Shown here in pieces: positions 49,981 through 58,060 of a DNA stretch of 64,000 nucleotides. Every line of letters starts with the position of its first letter. The first letter of the stretch is position 1. This DNA is from JAIOPA01 sp964655175 (GTDB lineage Bacteria > Eisenbacteria > RBG-16-71-46). The notes beneath the pieces are model-generated. The model saw nothing but the letters and a program-made list of their open reading frames with translations. It made no database searches and was not told the DNA's origin. Position numbers and translations under genes: made by a program. Location: contig CAZZLY010000001.1 of NCBI GenBank assembly GCA_964655175.1, forward strand, positions 105,035-169,034. The letters run 5' to 3'.

Positions 49981-51446
49981 CCGTCTGGTCGCGTCGTTCG
50001 GCCCGGGCCGTCGCGGCGGGGGTGCGCGCGGGAACGGTCACGCCCGAAGCGGTGGTCGCGGAGGCGTTCGACGGGATCGCGCCGCGCTTCGAGCCGCAGG
50101 TGAACGCGGTCGTGCACACCGACCCCGAGGCGCGTCATGCGAACGCCGTCGCCGCGCGTCGCGACGGCCCGCTCGCCGGTGTGCCGGTGCTGGTGAAGGA
50201 CAACCTGTGCAGCACCGACTTCGCGACCACCTGTGGTTCGCGCATCCTGGGCGACTTCCGCGCGCCCTACGACGCCACCGTGGTGGCGCGGCTGCGCGAG
50301 GCCGGCGCGGTGGTGGTGGGCAAGGCCAACATGGACGAGTTCGCGATGGGCTCGTCCACCGAGTTCAGTGCGCACGGCCCGACCCGCAATCCCTACGACC
50401 TCGCGCGCGTGCCCGGCGGTTCGTCGGGCGGTTCGGCCGCCGCGGTCGCCTACGGCCTCGTGCCGGTGGCGTTGGGGAGCGACACCGGTGGTTCGGTGCG
50501 GCAGCCGGCGGCGTTCTGCGGCGTGTACGGCCTCAAGCCCACCTACGGACGCTTCTCGCGCTACGGTCTGGTCGCGTTCGGCTCCTCGCTCGATCAGGTG
50601 GGCGTGTTCGCGCGTCACGTGGACGACGTCGCGACGATGTTCGAGGTGTTGGCCGGGGAGGATCCTTTCGACGCGAGTTCGCGCACGACGCCCGTCCCCG
50701 ACGTCTCGGGTTGGGACTCGGGGGTCGCCGGTCTGCGCTTCGGTTGGCCCGCGAACCTGTGGCGCGAAGGGGTGGACCCCGCGCTCGTCGAGGCGCTCGA
50801 ACGTGCGGCCGCATCGCTCGAACGCGCGGGCGCGGTGCGCGTGCCGTTCGACTTCCTGCCCGGACGCTACGCGGTCGCGGCCTACTACTTGATCGCGACC
50901 GCCGAGGCGAGCAGCAACCTGGCGCGTTTCGACGGCGTGCGTTACGGCGCGCGCGAGGGCGGCGACGACCTCATGTCGCTCTATCGCCGCACGCGCGGCG
51001 AGGGCTTCGGGCCCGAGGTGCGGCGCCGCATCCTGCTCGGGACCTACGCGCTCTCGGCGGGTTATCACGACGCGTACTACGCCAAGGCGCAGCGCGCACG
51101 CACGCGCATCGTGCAGGAGTACCGCGAGGCGTTCGCGCACTGCGACCTCATGCTGCTGCCGACGACGCCGACGCTGCCGTTCAAGATGGGCGAGAAGACC
51201 GACGATCCGTTGGCGATGTACCTGTCCGACGTGTTCACGATCGGCGCCAATCTGGCCGGCATCCCCGGACTCACCGTGCCCATGGGACTCGAGCCCGGCG
51301 GGCTGCCGGTGGCGGTGCAGTTGCTCGCGCCCGCGGACGGCGAACCCGCGTTGCTGCGCGCCGCGCGTGCGCTCGAGATGGACGGCGACACGGCGCGCCT
51401 CGCGCGCGGCCCGGAACGGGAGGTGGCATGGCCTGGGAGGTCGTGA
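49977..51446 (+). CDS. gatA: Asp-tRNA(Asn)/Glu-tRNA(Gln) amidotransferase subunit A
   Basis: A 489-residue amidase-signature protein that releases ammonia from glutamine. The catalytic triad is visible: Lys74 (PVLVKDN), cis-Ser149 in the PGGSSGGSAA motif and nucleophile Ser173 in SDTGGSVRQPA. The spacing (75 and 24 residues) equals that of characterised GatA proteins. The GTG start overlaps the gatC stop. The 3' end overlaps gatB by 19 bases. Confidence 0.96.
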   Translation: MTVWSRRSARAVAAGVRAGTVTPEAVVAEAFDGIAPRFEPQVNAVVHTDPEARHANAVAARRDGPLAGVPVLVKDNLCSTDFATTCGSRILGDFRAPYDATVVARLREAGAVVVGKANMDEFAMGSSTEFSAHGPTRNPYDLARVPGGSSGGSAAAVAYGLVPVALGSDTGGSVRQPAAFCGVYGLKPTYGRFSRYGLVAFGSSLDQVGVFARHVDDVATMFEVLAGEDPFDASSRTTPVPDVSGWDSGVAGLRFGWPANLWREGVDPALVEALERAAASLERAGAVRVPFDFLPGRYAVAAYYLIATAEASSNLARFDGVRYGAREGGDDLMSLYRRTRGEGFGPEVRRRILLGTYALSAGYHDAYYAKAQRARTRIVQEYREAFAHCDLMLLPTTPTLPFKMGEKTDDPLAMYLSDVFTIGANLAGIPGLTVPMGLEPGGLPVAVQLLAPADGEPALLRAARALEMDGDTARLARGPEREVAWPGRS

Positions 51447-52888
51447 TCGGGCTGGAGTGCCACATCCAGCTGGCCACCCGCAGCAAGATGTTCTGCGGCT
51501 GCCCGGTGGCGTTCGGCGCGGAGCCGGACACGAACGTGTGCCCGGTCTGTCTGGGCCTGCCCGGGGCGTTGCCGCGCGTGAACGCTCGCGCGATCGAGGC
51601 GGCGATCGCGCTGGGGACGGCGCTCGGTTGTCGCATCGCCGGGACGAGCGTGTTCGCGCGCAAGAACTACTTCTATCCCGACATGCCCAAGAACTATCAG
51701 ATCACGCAGTACGATCGGCCGATCTGCCTGGGCGGTGCGGTGCCGGTCACGCTCGAGGGCGCGGCGCACGAGGTCGTGCTCACGCGCATCCATCTCGAGG
51801 AGGACGCGGGCAAGTCGTTCCATCCCGAACGGCACGGTGATCGACGGCTGTCGCGCGTGGATTACAACCGCGCCGGGGTGCCCCTGCTGGAACTCGTGAC
51901 CGAGCCGGTGCTGCGGTCGCCCGCGGAATGCGCCGCGTTCCTCACGCAACTGCGCCGCCTCGTGCGCTGGCTCGGGATCTCCGGCGGCGACATGGAGAAG
52001 GGCCAGCTGCGGTGCGACGCCAACGTGAGCCTGCGCCCCGTGGGCGCGACGACGCTGGGCACCAAGACCGAGCTCAAGAACCTCAACACGATCAAGGGGG
52101 TCGAGCGCGGCGTCACCGCCGAGATCGCCCGACAGACGGCGTTGCTCGAGGCCGGCGAGCGCATCGTGCAGGCGACGCTGCTGTTCGACGCCGATCGCGA
52201 TGCGCTCGAGATCATGCGCACCAAGGAGCAGGCGCACGATTACCGGTACTTCCCGGATCCCGACCTGCCGCCGGTCGAGGTGAGCGAGGCCGCGTTGTCC
52301 GCGGCGCGCGAGAGCGCCCCCGAATCGCCGTGGGCGCGCGAGGCGCGCTATCGCGAGCAGTGGTCGCTGCCCGCCTACGATGCGCAGGTGCTCACCGAGA
52401 ACCGGGACGTCTCGGAGTATTTCGAAGCGTGTCTGCCGTCGAACGACCCGGCGGGTGCCAAGCTCGCCAGCAATTGGGTCATGCGCGACGTCCTCGGGGC
52501 CTTGAACACGCGTGGCTGGAGCATGGCCGACTGGGCGGAGCGCGTGCCCGCGTCGCGATTGCGCGAGATGCTCGTGCGGCTCGCGGCCAGGGAGTTGCCC
52601 GGACCCGTCGCGCGCGAACTGTTCGCGTGGTTGCAGGACGAGGACGGCACCGTCGCGGAACTGCTCGAGCGCCACGGGGTCAAGGTGTCCGGCAGCGCCG
52701 ACGAACTGCGTCCGATCGTGCGCGCGGTGCTCGACGAGAACCCCGGCCCCGTGCAGCAGGTGCTCGAGGGTCGCGAGGCCACGTTCGGGTTCCTCGTGGG
52801 TCAGGTCATGAAGCGCAGCCGCGGCGCCGTACCGCAGGTCGTCAACCAGCTGCTCCGCGAGGAGCTGGCGACGCGGAAGCCGTCGTGA
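51428..52888 (+). CDS. gatB: Asp-tRNA(Asn)/Glu-tRNA(Gln) amidotransferase subunit B
   Basis: A 486-residue GatB that binds and activates the misacylated tRNA. It begins WEVVIGLECHIQL, then shows a four-Cys zinc site (CGCP, then CPVCLGLPG). KNYFYPDMPKNYQITQYDRP, HLEEDAGKSFH, VDYNRAGVPLLELVTEP and RCDANVSLRP follow. The C-terminal YqeY-like tail is GQVMKRSRGAVPQVVNQLL. GGGAGGT lies 4 bases before the ATG, within the end of gatA. Its stop overlaps the next gene (GTGA). Confidence 0.96.
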   Translation: MAWEVVIGLECHIQLATRSKMFCGCPVAFGAEPDTNVCPVCLGLPGALPRVNARAIEAAIALGTALGCRIAGTSVFARKNYFYPDMPKNYQITQYDRPICLGGAVPVTLEGAAHEVVLTRIHLEEDAGKSFHPERHGDRRLSRVDYNRAGVPLLELVTEPVLRSPAECAAFLTQLRRLVRWLGISGGDMEKGQLRCDANVSLRPVGATTLGTKTELKNLNTIKGVERGVTAEIARQTALLEAGERIVQATLLFDADRDALEIMRTKEQAHDYRYFPDPDLPPVEVSEAALSAARESAPESPWAREARYREQWSLPAYDAQVLTENRDVSEYFEACLPSNDPAGAKLASNWVMRDVLGALNTRGWSMADWAERVPASRLREMLVRLAARELPGPVARELFAWLQDEDGTVAELLERHGVKVSGSADELRPIVRAVLDENPGPVQQVLEGREATFGFLVGQVMKRSRGAVPQVVNQLLREELATRKPS

Positions 52889-53529
52889 GCCTGGCGGGCG
52901 AGGGGTTCCGCGAGCGAGTGACCGCTGCGGTGGGCACGCCCATCGACGGCACGTTGGGTTCGCGGTTCGTGGCGCCGCTCGTGACCTGGCTCGTCGCCGA
53001 CGCGTCGGCCGGCGACGAACTCGCGGACGCGCTCGCCGGCACGATGCGCGCACTCGAGCGCGTCGGGGTGTTGCGTGGCCGACAGTTCGTGCTGCTCGGC
53101 GGGGAGGCGTCGGCCTCGGTCGAGGCGCGCGCGCGCGCCCGGGCCCTGCGCGCGATCCTCGGCGTCCCCGTCCTGGTGCACGATCCCGCCCGCGAGGGTT
53201 TCGTCGCGGGCACGTTGGCCGACGGGACCGCGATCGAGCTCGACGACGAACTGCGTGAGGCCGAGGCCATCGTGGTGGTGGCGGGCGGAAGCCCCGAGGC
53301 GATCGCCGGTGCGGTGGTCCCCGGCGTCTCGTGCGCGGGCACGCGCGCCGCCTGTGCGCGCGCCGTTGCGCACGGCGTGGTGGCGCACTGGGCGTTCGTG
53401 CGCGCCGCCGAGGCGCAGGCGCCGATCGACCTGATGGTGTGGTGGGACGCTTCGGGTGCGGTCTCGGCCGCGTCCGGTCGCGAGGCGCTCGCGCGCTTCG
53501 CGCAGGCCGGCTCGCCGGAATCCGCGTGA
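52885..53529 (+). CDS. Divergent protein with weak LarA/DUF2088-like region
   Basis: A 214-residue protein I cannot assign firmly. Residues about 95-165 (PVLVHDPAREGFVAGTL, DGTAIELDDELREAEAIVVV, AGAVVPGVSCAGTRAACARA) recall the N-terminal domain of nickel-dependent lactate racemase LarA, where a His-Asp pair, a G-T-x-x-G step and a PGV segment occur in this order. The GGAK-type stretch and the C-terminal LarA domain are absent, so racemase activity is doubtful. The GTG overlaps the gatB stop, so it is translated with gatCAB. There is no signal peptide or membrane segment. It could instead be an unrelated alpha/beta protein. Confidence 0.45.
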   Translation: MSLAGEGFRERVTAAVGTPIDGTLGSRFVAPLVTWLVADASAGDELADALAGTMRALERVGVLRGRQFVLLGGEASASVEARARARALRAILGVPVLVHDPAREGFVAGTLADGTAIELDDELREAEAIVVVAGGSPEAIAGAVVPGVSCAGTRAACARAVAHGVVAHWAFVRAAEAQAPIDLMVWWDASGAVSAASGREALARFAQAGSPESA

Positions 53530-53543
53530 ATCGCGTGCGAGGC

Positions 53544-53573
53544 TTGACCCTCCGCGCGCCGCGCACCTAGATT
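53544..53573 (+). promoter_or_regulatory. Putative promoter of purD
   Basis: TTGACC (53544-53549) and TAGATT (53568-53573) are 18 bases apart. The -10 ends 7 bases before the purD ATG, so transcription would begin at or next to the start codon, giving a leaderless message. No ribosome-binding site is visible there, in agreement. Confidence 0.55.
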
Positions 53574-53580
53574 GCGCGCC

Positions 53581-54864
53581 ATGACCCTGCGCATCCTGGT
53601 CCTCGGCTCCGGTGGTCGTGAACACGCGCTCGCGTGGCGACTCGCCCGCGACCCCGAGCGGCCCGAGGTGATCGTGGCGCCGGGCAACGACGGCATGGCG
53701 CAGCAGTTCGCGCGGCTCGCGGTGTCCGAGACCGATCCGTCCGCGGTGGTCGCGTTGGCGACCCGGGAACGCATCGGCCTCGTCGTCGTCGGCCCCGAGG
53801 CTCCGCTCGCCGCCGGCGTCTCGGATGCACTCGTCGCGGCCGGTATCCCCGTTTCGGGCGCATCGCAGGCGGCCGCGCGACTCGAATCCAGCAAATGGTT
53901 CGCCAAGACGGTCATGCAGGCGGCCCACGTGCCCACCGCACGCGCCGAGGTGTTCGACCGACTGGCGGACGCGGTCGCCGCACTCGAGGGGTTCGGACCG
54001 ACGTGGGTGATCAAGGCCGACGGTCTGGCCGCCGGCAAGGGCGTGCTCGTCACCCGGGTGCGATCCGAGGCCGAGGCGTTCCTGCGCGAGTGCCTCGAGG
54101 GCGGGCGCTTCGGCGCGGGGGGCGCACGCGTCGTGCTCGAGGAGTTCCTCGCCGGTGAGGAGGCCTCGATCATGGCGGTGTGCGACGGCGAGCGACACGT
54201 GCTCCTGCCGGCCGCGCGCGACTACAAGCGCGCGTTCGACGGGGACGCCGGTCCCAACACGGGGGGCATGGGCAGCTATGCGCCCACGCCGGCGGTGACC
54301 CCCGCGATCGAGGCCGAGGTCTCGGCGCGCGTCATCACGCCGGTGCTGCGCGAACTCGCGGCACGTGGCACGCCGTATCGCGGCGCGCTCTACGCCGGGC
54401 TCATGCTCACGGCGACGGGGCCCCGCGTGATCGAGTTCAACGCGCGTTTCGGCGACCCCGAGACGCAGAGCATCCTGCCGCTCGTGGGCGGCTCGCTGAG
54501 TCGGTTGCTCGCGAGCGCCGCGTGCGGAGCGATCGACGCGGAGGCGGTCACGCGGCGGCCCGGTGCGGCCGTCACGGTGGCGTTGGTGGACGAGGGTTAT
54601 CCCGACGCGGTGGTCGGCGGTGGCGTGCTGGGTGGGCTCGCCGCGGTGGGCGACGGGGTGAGCGTGTTCCACGCGGGCACGCGGTTCGAGGCGGGGCAGT
54701 GGCGGGTGCGCGGCGGACGCGCGGCCTACCTCATGGCGACCGCCGACACGATCGACGCGGCGCGCGAGAGCGTGAAACGCGCGCGCATGGCATTATCAGG
54801 TACGGGCTGGCGGTGTCGCGAGGACATCGCGGTGCAGGTGCCGGACACGATGAGGAGCGCATGA
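53581..54864 (+). CDS. purD: Phosphoribosylamine-glycine ligase
   Basis: GAR synthetase, second step of de novo purine synthesis, 427 residues. The N-terminus ILVLGSGGREHALAW is the family signature. VVGPEAPLAAGVSDAL, the ATP-grasp core WVIKADGLAAGKGVLV, EEFLAGEEASIMAVCDG, PNTGGMGSYAPTP and IEFNARFGDPETQ follow in order. The ATG at 53581 is preferred over the TTG 9 bases earlier because the protein then begins at the usual place. It overlaps purE by four bases (ATGA), forming a small purine operon without purK. Confidence 0.96.
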   Translation: MTLRILVLGSGGREHALAWRLARDPERPEVIVAPGNDGMAQQFARLAVSETDPSAVVALATRERIGLVVVGPEAPLAAGVSDALVAAGIPVSGASQAAARLESSKWFAKTVMQAAHVPTARAEVFDRLADAVAALEGFGPTWVIKADGLAAGKGVLVTRVRSEAEAFLRECLEGGRFGAGGARVVLEEFLAGEEASIMAVCDGERHVLLPAARDYKRAFDGDAGPNTGGMGSYAPTPAVTPAIEAEVSARVITPVLRELAARGTPYRGALYAGLMLTATGPRVIEFNARFGDPETQSILPLVGGSLSRLLASAACGAIDAEAVTRRPGAAVTVALVDEGYPDAVVGGGVLGGLAAVGDGVSVFHAGTRFEAGQWRVRGGRAAYLMATADTIDAARESVKRARMALSGTGWRCREDIAVQVPDTMRSA

Positions 54865-55370
54865 ACGCCAAGGTGAAGTCGAAGGGTCGCGGCCGGGCCG
54901 CAGTGAAGGTCGGCATCGTCATGGGCAGCGAGTCGGACCGTCCCGTCATGGAGGAGGCGCAGAAGGTGCTCGCCGACTTCGGGGTCGGCAGCGAGCTCGT
55001 GGTGCGCTCGGCGCATCGCACGCCCGAAGCGGCGGCGGTGTGGGCCAAGGGCGCTCGCGGTCGCGGTCTGCGCGTGATCATCGCGGCGGCCGGCGGCGCG
55101 GCGCACCTGGCCGGTGCGATGGCGGCGCACACGCGTCTGCCCGTGCTCGGCGTGCCGCTCGCCTCGTCGCCGCTCGCGGGCTTCGATGCGCTGCTGTCGA
55201 CCGTGCAGATGCCGCCCGGGGTCCCGGTGGGCACGTTGGGCGTGGGTGGGTGGGGGGCGCGCAACGCGGCGTTCCTCGCGCTGCGCATCCTCGCCGTGTC
55301 CGATGCGGCGATCGCCCGTCGTCTGGAATCACATGCCGCCTCGATGGCGCGCGCCATCATGAAGAAGTGA
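54861..55370 (+). CDS. purE: 5-(carboxyamino)imidazole ribonucleotide mutase, class I
   Basis: A 169-residue PurE. After a basic N-terminal extension (KVKSKGRGRAAVK), the class I signatures are VGIVMGSESDRPVMEEA, VRSAHRTPE, IIAAAGGAAHLAGAMAAHT and LPVLGVPL, with the PPGVPVGTLGVGG segment near the C-terminus. Class I PurE works on N5-CAIR made by PurK; no purK is present in this window. It is coupled to purD. The Lys-rich N-terminal tail is not usual for the family. Confidence 0.95.
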   Translation: MNAKVKSKGRGRAAVKVGIVMGSESDRPVMEEAQKVLADFGVGSELVVRSAHRTPEAAAVWAKGARGRGLRVIIAAAGGAAHLAGAMAAHTRLPVLGVPLASSPLAGFDALLSTVQMPPGVPVGTLGVGGWGARNAAFLALRILAVSDAAIARRLESHAASMARAIMKK

Positions 55371-55378
55371 GCGCCGGC

Positions 55379-56023
55379 ATGCGGATCCTCAAGGTCGAGC
55401 AGGAACCCTTCGATCGCGCCGTCCTCGACGAGGCCGCCGCGTCCATGATGCGCGGCGCCGTCATCGCGTTCCCCACCGACACGCTGTACGGGCTCGGTTG
55501 CTCGCTGTTCGATCCGGCCGCGGTCGAACAGGTGCGCCGCCTCAAGCAGCGCGTCCCGGGGCACGCCTTCATCTCGCTCATCCCCGAACCGTCCCAGGCG
55601 GACGGGCTGGCGCTCGCCATCAGTCCGATCGCGCGCCGGCTCATGCAGCACTGTTGGCCGGGGCCGTTGTCGCTCATCTTCGAGGCCGGCGTGCGGGTCC
55701 CCGAGGCCGTGTGCGGCGAGGGCGGGACGATCGCGTTGCGCTGCCCGCGCGATCCGTTGTCGCACGCCCTGCTGCAGCGCTTCGGCGGCCCGGTCGTCTC
55801 GAGCAGCGCCAACCTGAGCGGGCAGCCGCCGGCGGCCACCGCCGAGGAGGTCGCGGCGGTGTTCGGCAATCAGCTCGCTCTGGTCCTCGATGGCGGGCCG
55901 CGGCGCGGCGGGGTGCCTTCGACCTTGGTGGACGTCTCGGGCGCGCGGCCCCGGCTGCTGCGGCAGGGGGCGCTCGACGTGCGGCCCTGGCTCGGCGATT
56001 TCGAGGATCGGACCACGCCCTGA
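55379..56023 (+). CDS. tsaC: Threonylcarbamoyl-AMP synthase (TsaC/Sua5/YciO/YrdC family)
   Basis: A 214-residue YrdC-domain protein that makes threonylcarbamoyl-AMP for the t6A37 modification of ANN-decoding tRNAs. Seen: GAVIAFPTDTLYGLGCSLFD (N-terminal substrate motif), VRRLKQRVPGHAF, PGPLSLIF, TIALRCPRDPLSHALL and PVVSSSANLSGQPP. There is no C-terminal Sua5 domain, so it is the short TsaC/YciO-like form. An in-frame GTG at 55367 overlapping the purE stop (GTGA) is an alternative start adding four residues. Confidence 0.88.
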   Translation: MRILKVEQEPFDRAVLDEAAASMMRGAVIAFPTDTLYGLGCSLFDPAAVEQVRRLKQRVPGHAFISLIPEPSQADGLALAISPIARRLMQHCWPGPLSLIFEAGVRVPEAVCGEGGTIALRCPRDPLSHALLQRFGGPVVSSSANLSGQPPAATAEEVAAVFGNQLALVLDGGPRRGGVPSTLVDVSGARPRLLRQGALDVRPWLGDFEDRTTP

Positions 56024-56027
56024 AGGG

Positions 56028-56057
56028 TTGACGCCCTCGGAAACGGCCGCCTATCCT
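56028..56057 (+). promoter_or_regulatory. Putative promoter of the YwlE-like phosphatase gene
   Basis: TTGACG (56028-56033) and TATCCT (56052-56057) are 18 bases apart. The -10 ends 8 bases before the ATG at 56066, again predicting a leaderless or nearly leaderless transcript. Confidence 0.5.
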
Positions 56058-56065
56058 CCGGCCAC

Positions 56066-56557
56066 ATGCCGAACGACCGTCCCGTGCTCCGCGTGCTGTT
56101 CGTCTGTACCGGTAACACCTGTCGCAGTCCGCTCGCGGCGTTGGCGCTCCACGCCGAACTGGGGGCGGATGCGGCGTCGGTCGAGGTGCGCTCCGCCGGC
56201 ACCGCGGCCCACACGGGGGAGTCCGCCAGCGAAGGTTCGCAGCGCGTCGCGGCTGCGGATGGGTTCGACCTCTCGTCGCATCGCGCCCGTTCGGTGACGG
56301 CCGCGACGGTCCGTGAAGCCGATCTCGTGTTCGTGATGACGCCCGCGCACCGTGCCGCCGTCGAGTCGCTCGGGGTGCCGCGGGAGCAGATCCACATCGT
56401 GAGTGAGTGGCCGGCACCCGGGGAACCGGGACTGCCGGTGTTCGATCCGTACGGGGCCTCGATCGAGGCCTACGAGGAATGTTGGCGCAGGCTCCGCATC
56501 CACGCGCGTCGCATCGCGGCCGCCGTGCGGCAGACGCTACGCGATCGTTCCCGCTGA
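56066..56557 (+). CDS. Low-molecular-weight protein phosphatase, YwlE (arginine phosphatase) type
   Basis: A 163-residue member of the low-molecular-weight tyrosine phosphatase fold. The P-loop CTGNTCRSP has the nucleophile Cys14 and Arg20; the general acid Asp is in PVFDPYG (about residue 127). The fifth P-loop position is Thr18. In Bacillus YwlE, the equivalent Thr (rather than the Ile usual in tyrosine phosphatases) gives selectivity for phosphoarginine (established for that protein). The neighbourhood tsaC-phosphatase-ilvE-rpiB-glyA also resembles the Bacillus ywlC-ywlE-ywlF-glyA order. I therefore favour a protein-arginine phosphatase; a tyrosine phosphatase is the alternative. No arginine kinase (McsB) is in the window. 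Confidence 0.8.
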   Translation: MPNDRPVLRVLFVCTGNTCRSPLAALALHAELGADAASVEVRSAGTAAHTGESASEGSQRVAAADGFDLSSHRARSVTAATVREADLVFVMTPAHRAAVESLGVPREQIHIVSEWPAPGEPGLPVFDPYGASIEAYEECWRRLRIHARRIAAAVRQTLRDRSR

Positions 56558-56587
56558 GGTCCCACCCGTCGAAACGGGGAGTCCCAC

Positions 56588-57535
56588 ATGGCGATGCAGA
56601 AGAGCGACACCATCTGGATGAACGGCAAGCAGGTGAAGTGGGACGAGGCCAACGTGCACGTCCTGTCGCACGTGCTGCACTACGGTTCGTCGGTGTTCGA
56701 GGGCATCCGCGCCTACCGGACCCCCAAGGGCACGGCCATCTTCCGCCTGGGCGAGCACATCGAGCGCCTGGCGTACTCGGCCAAGATCTATCGCATGAAG
56801 ATGCCGTTCACGACCGAGCAGATCGAGCGCGCCTGCCTCGAGACCGTGTCGGTGAACCGGCTCGAGGAATGCTATCTGCGACCGCTCGTGTACCGCGGCT
56901 ACAACCACGTCGGCGTGAACCCCATCGGCACCCCCGTCGAGGTCGCGATCGCCGCGTACCCATGGGGCAAGTACCTCGGGGACGAGGCGCTCACCAAGGG
57001 CGTCGCGGTCAAGATCGGCACGTGGGCGCGCATGGCGCCGAACACGCTGCCGGCGATGGCCAAGGCCGGCGGCAACTACCTCAACTCGCAGCTGCTCAAG
57101 CTCGAGGCCGTGACCGACGGTTACGCCGAGGCGATCGCGCTCGACACGAACGGCTACGTGAGCGAGGGCTCGGGTGAGAACCTGTTCCTCGTGCACAAGG
57201 GCGAGCTCATCACGCCGCCCATGCACAACAGCATCCTCGCGGGCATCACGCGTGCGAGCGTGCTGCAGCTCGCGAACGAGATGGGCTATCGCGTCAAGGA
57301 GATGGTCATCCCGCGCGAGATGCTCTACGTCGTGGACGAGGCCTTCTTCACCGGCACCGCCGTCGAGCTCACGCCCGTCACGTCGGTCGATCGCGTCCCG
57401 GTCGGTAGCGGCGAGGTGGGCCCGGTCACGCAGGCGCTGCAGAAGGCGTTCTTCGGGATCGTGAAGGGCGAGGTCCCGGATCGTCACGGCTGGCTGACCC
57501 CGGTGCCGCGCACCGTCGCCGCGCCGGCGAGCTGA
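56588..57535 (+). CDS. ilvE: Branched-chain amino acid aminotransferase
   Basis: A 315-residue class IV PLP aminotransferase for Leu/Ile/Val synthesis and breakdown. Start IWMNGKQVKWDEANVHVLSHVLHYGSSVFEGIR is typical (shown in parts: VHVLSHVLHYG, VFEGIRAY). The PLP lysine is Lys159 in AMAKAGGNYLNS, the same number as in E. coli IlvE. EGSGENLFLV and FFTGTAVELTPV complete the signature. A plain GGGGAG ribosome-binding site precedes the ATG. It lies between the phosphatase and rpiB in what looks like one unit. Confidence 0.95.
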   Translation: MAMQKSDTIWMNGKQVKWDEANVHVLSHVLHYGSSVFEGIRAYRTPKGTAIFRLGEHIERLAYSAKIYRMKMPFTTEQIERACLETVSVNRLEECYLRPLVYRGYNHVGVNPIGTPVEVAIAAYPWGKYLGDEALTKGVAVKIGTWARMAPNTLPAMAKAGGNYLNSQLLKLEAVTDGYAEAIALDTNGYVSEGSGENLFLVHKGELITPPMHNSILAGITRASVLQLANEMGYRVKEMVIPREMLYVVDEAFFTGTAVELTPVTSVDRVPVGSGEVGPVTQALQKAFFGIVKGEVPDRHGWLTPVPRTVAAPAS

Positions 57536-57543
57536 GCGGCCCG

Positions 57544-58005
57544 GTGCGCATCGCGCTCGGCAGCGACCACGCGGGGTTCCCGCTCAAGGCGCGCGTCCGC
57601 GCCGAGCTGGAGCGTCTCGGGCACGTGGTGGACGACGTCGGCACCGACTCGCCGGACGTGTCGGTGGACTACCCCGATTTCAGTTTCGCGGTCGCCGAGC
57701 GCGTGGGCGATGGTCGTGCCGAGCGGGGCGTGGTCGTGTGCGCCACCGGCATCGGGGCGAGCATCGCCGCCAACAAGGTCGAGGGCGTGCGCGCCTCGGT
57801 CGTCACCAGTGACGACACCGCGCGCCTGACCCGCGCCGACAACGATTCCAACGTGCTCGCGCTCGGGTCCAAGACCGCGCCGAGCCATGACGACGCCCTG
57901 CGTTGGTTGCGCCTGTGGCTCGACACCCCGTTCGAGGGGGGCCGACACGCGCGTCGCGTCGACAAGATCAAGACCTACGAAGCGCAGCACACCCGCCGCA
58001 CCTGA
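57544..58005 (+). CDS. rpiB: Ribose-5-phosphate isomerase B
   Basis: A 153-residue LacA/RpiB-family sugar-phosphate isomerase linking the pentose phosphate pathway and nucleotide synthesis. It starts MRIALGSDHAGFPLK, the family N-terminus with substrate-binding Asp-His. The catalytic Cys is Cys66 in VVCATGIGASIAANK, with Ala in place of the usual Gly after Cys. RADNDSNVLALGS follows. The GTG start lies 8 bases after ilvE. The C-terminus HARRVDKIKTYE is normal. Confidence 0.94.
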   Translation: MRIALGSDHAGFPLKARVRAELERLGHVVDDVGTDSPDVSVDYPDFSFAVAERVGDGRAERGVVVCATGIGASIAANKVEGVRASVVTSDDTARLTRADNDSNVLALGSKTAPSHDDALRWLRLWLDTPFEGGRHARRVDKIKTYEAQHTRRT

Positions 58006-58060
58006 CGCGCCGCCGGGGTCGGGCCTCGTGTCCGGCCGCCACGCGACGGAGGACCTCCTC

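Noticed and set aside
47112..51140. Minus-strand 1342-codon open frame across uvrD and gatCA
   Set aside because: Spans several well-supported plus-strand genes and has no protein-like features; a product of high GC.
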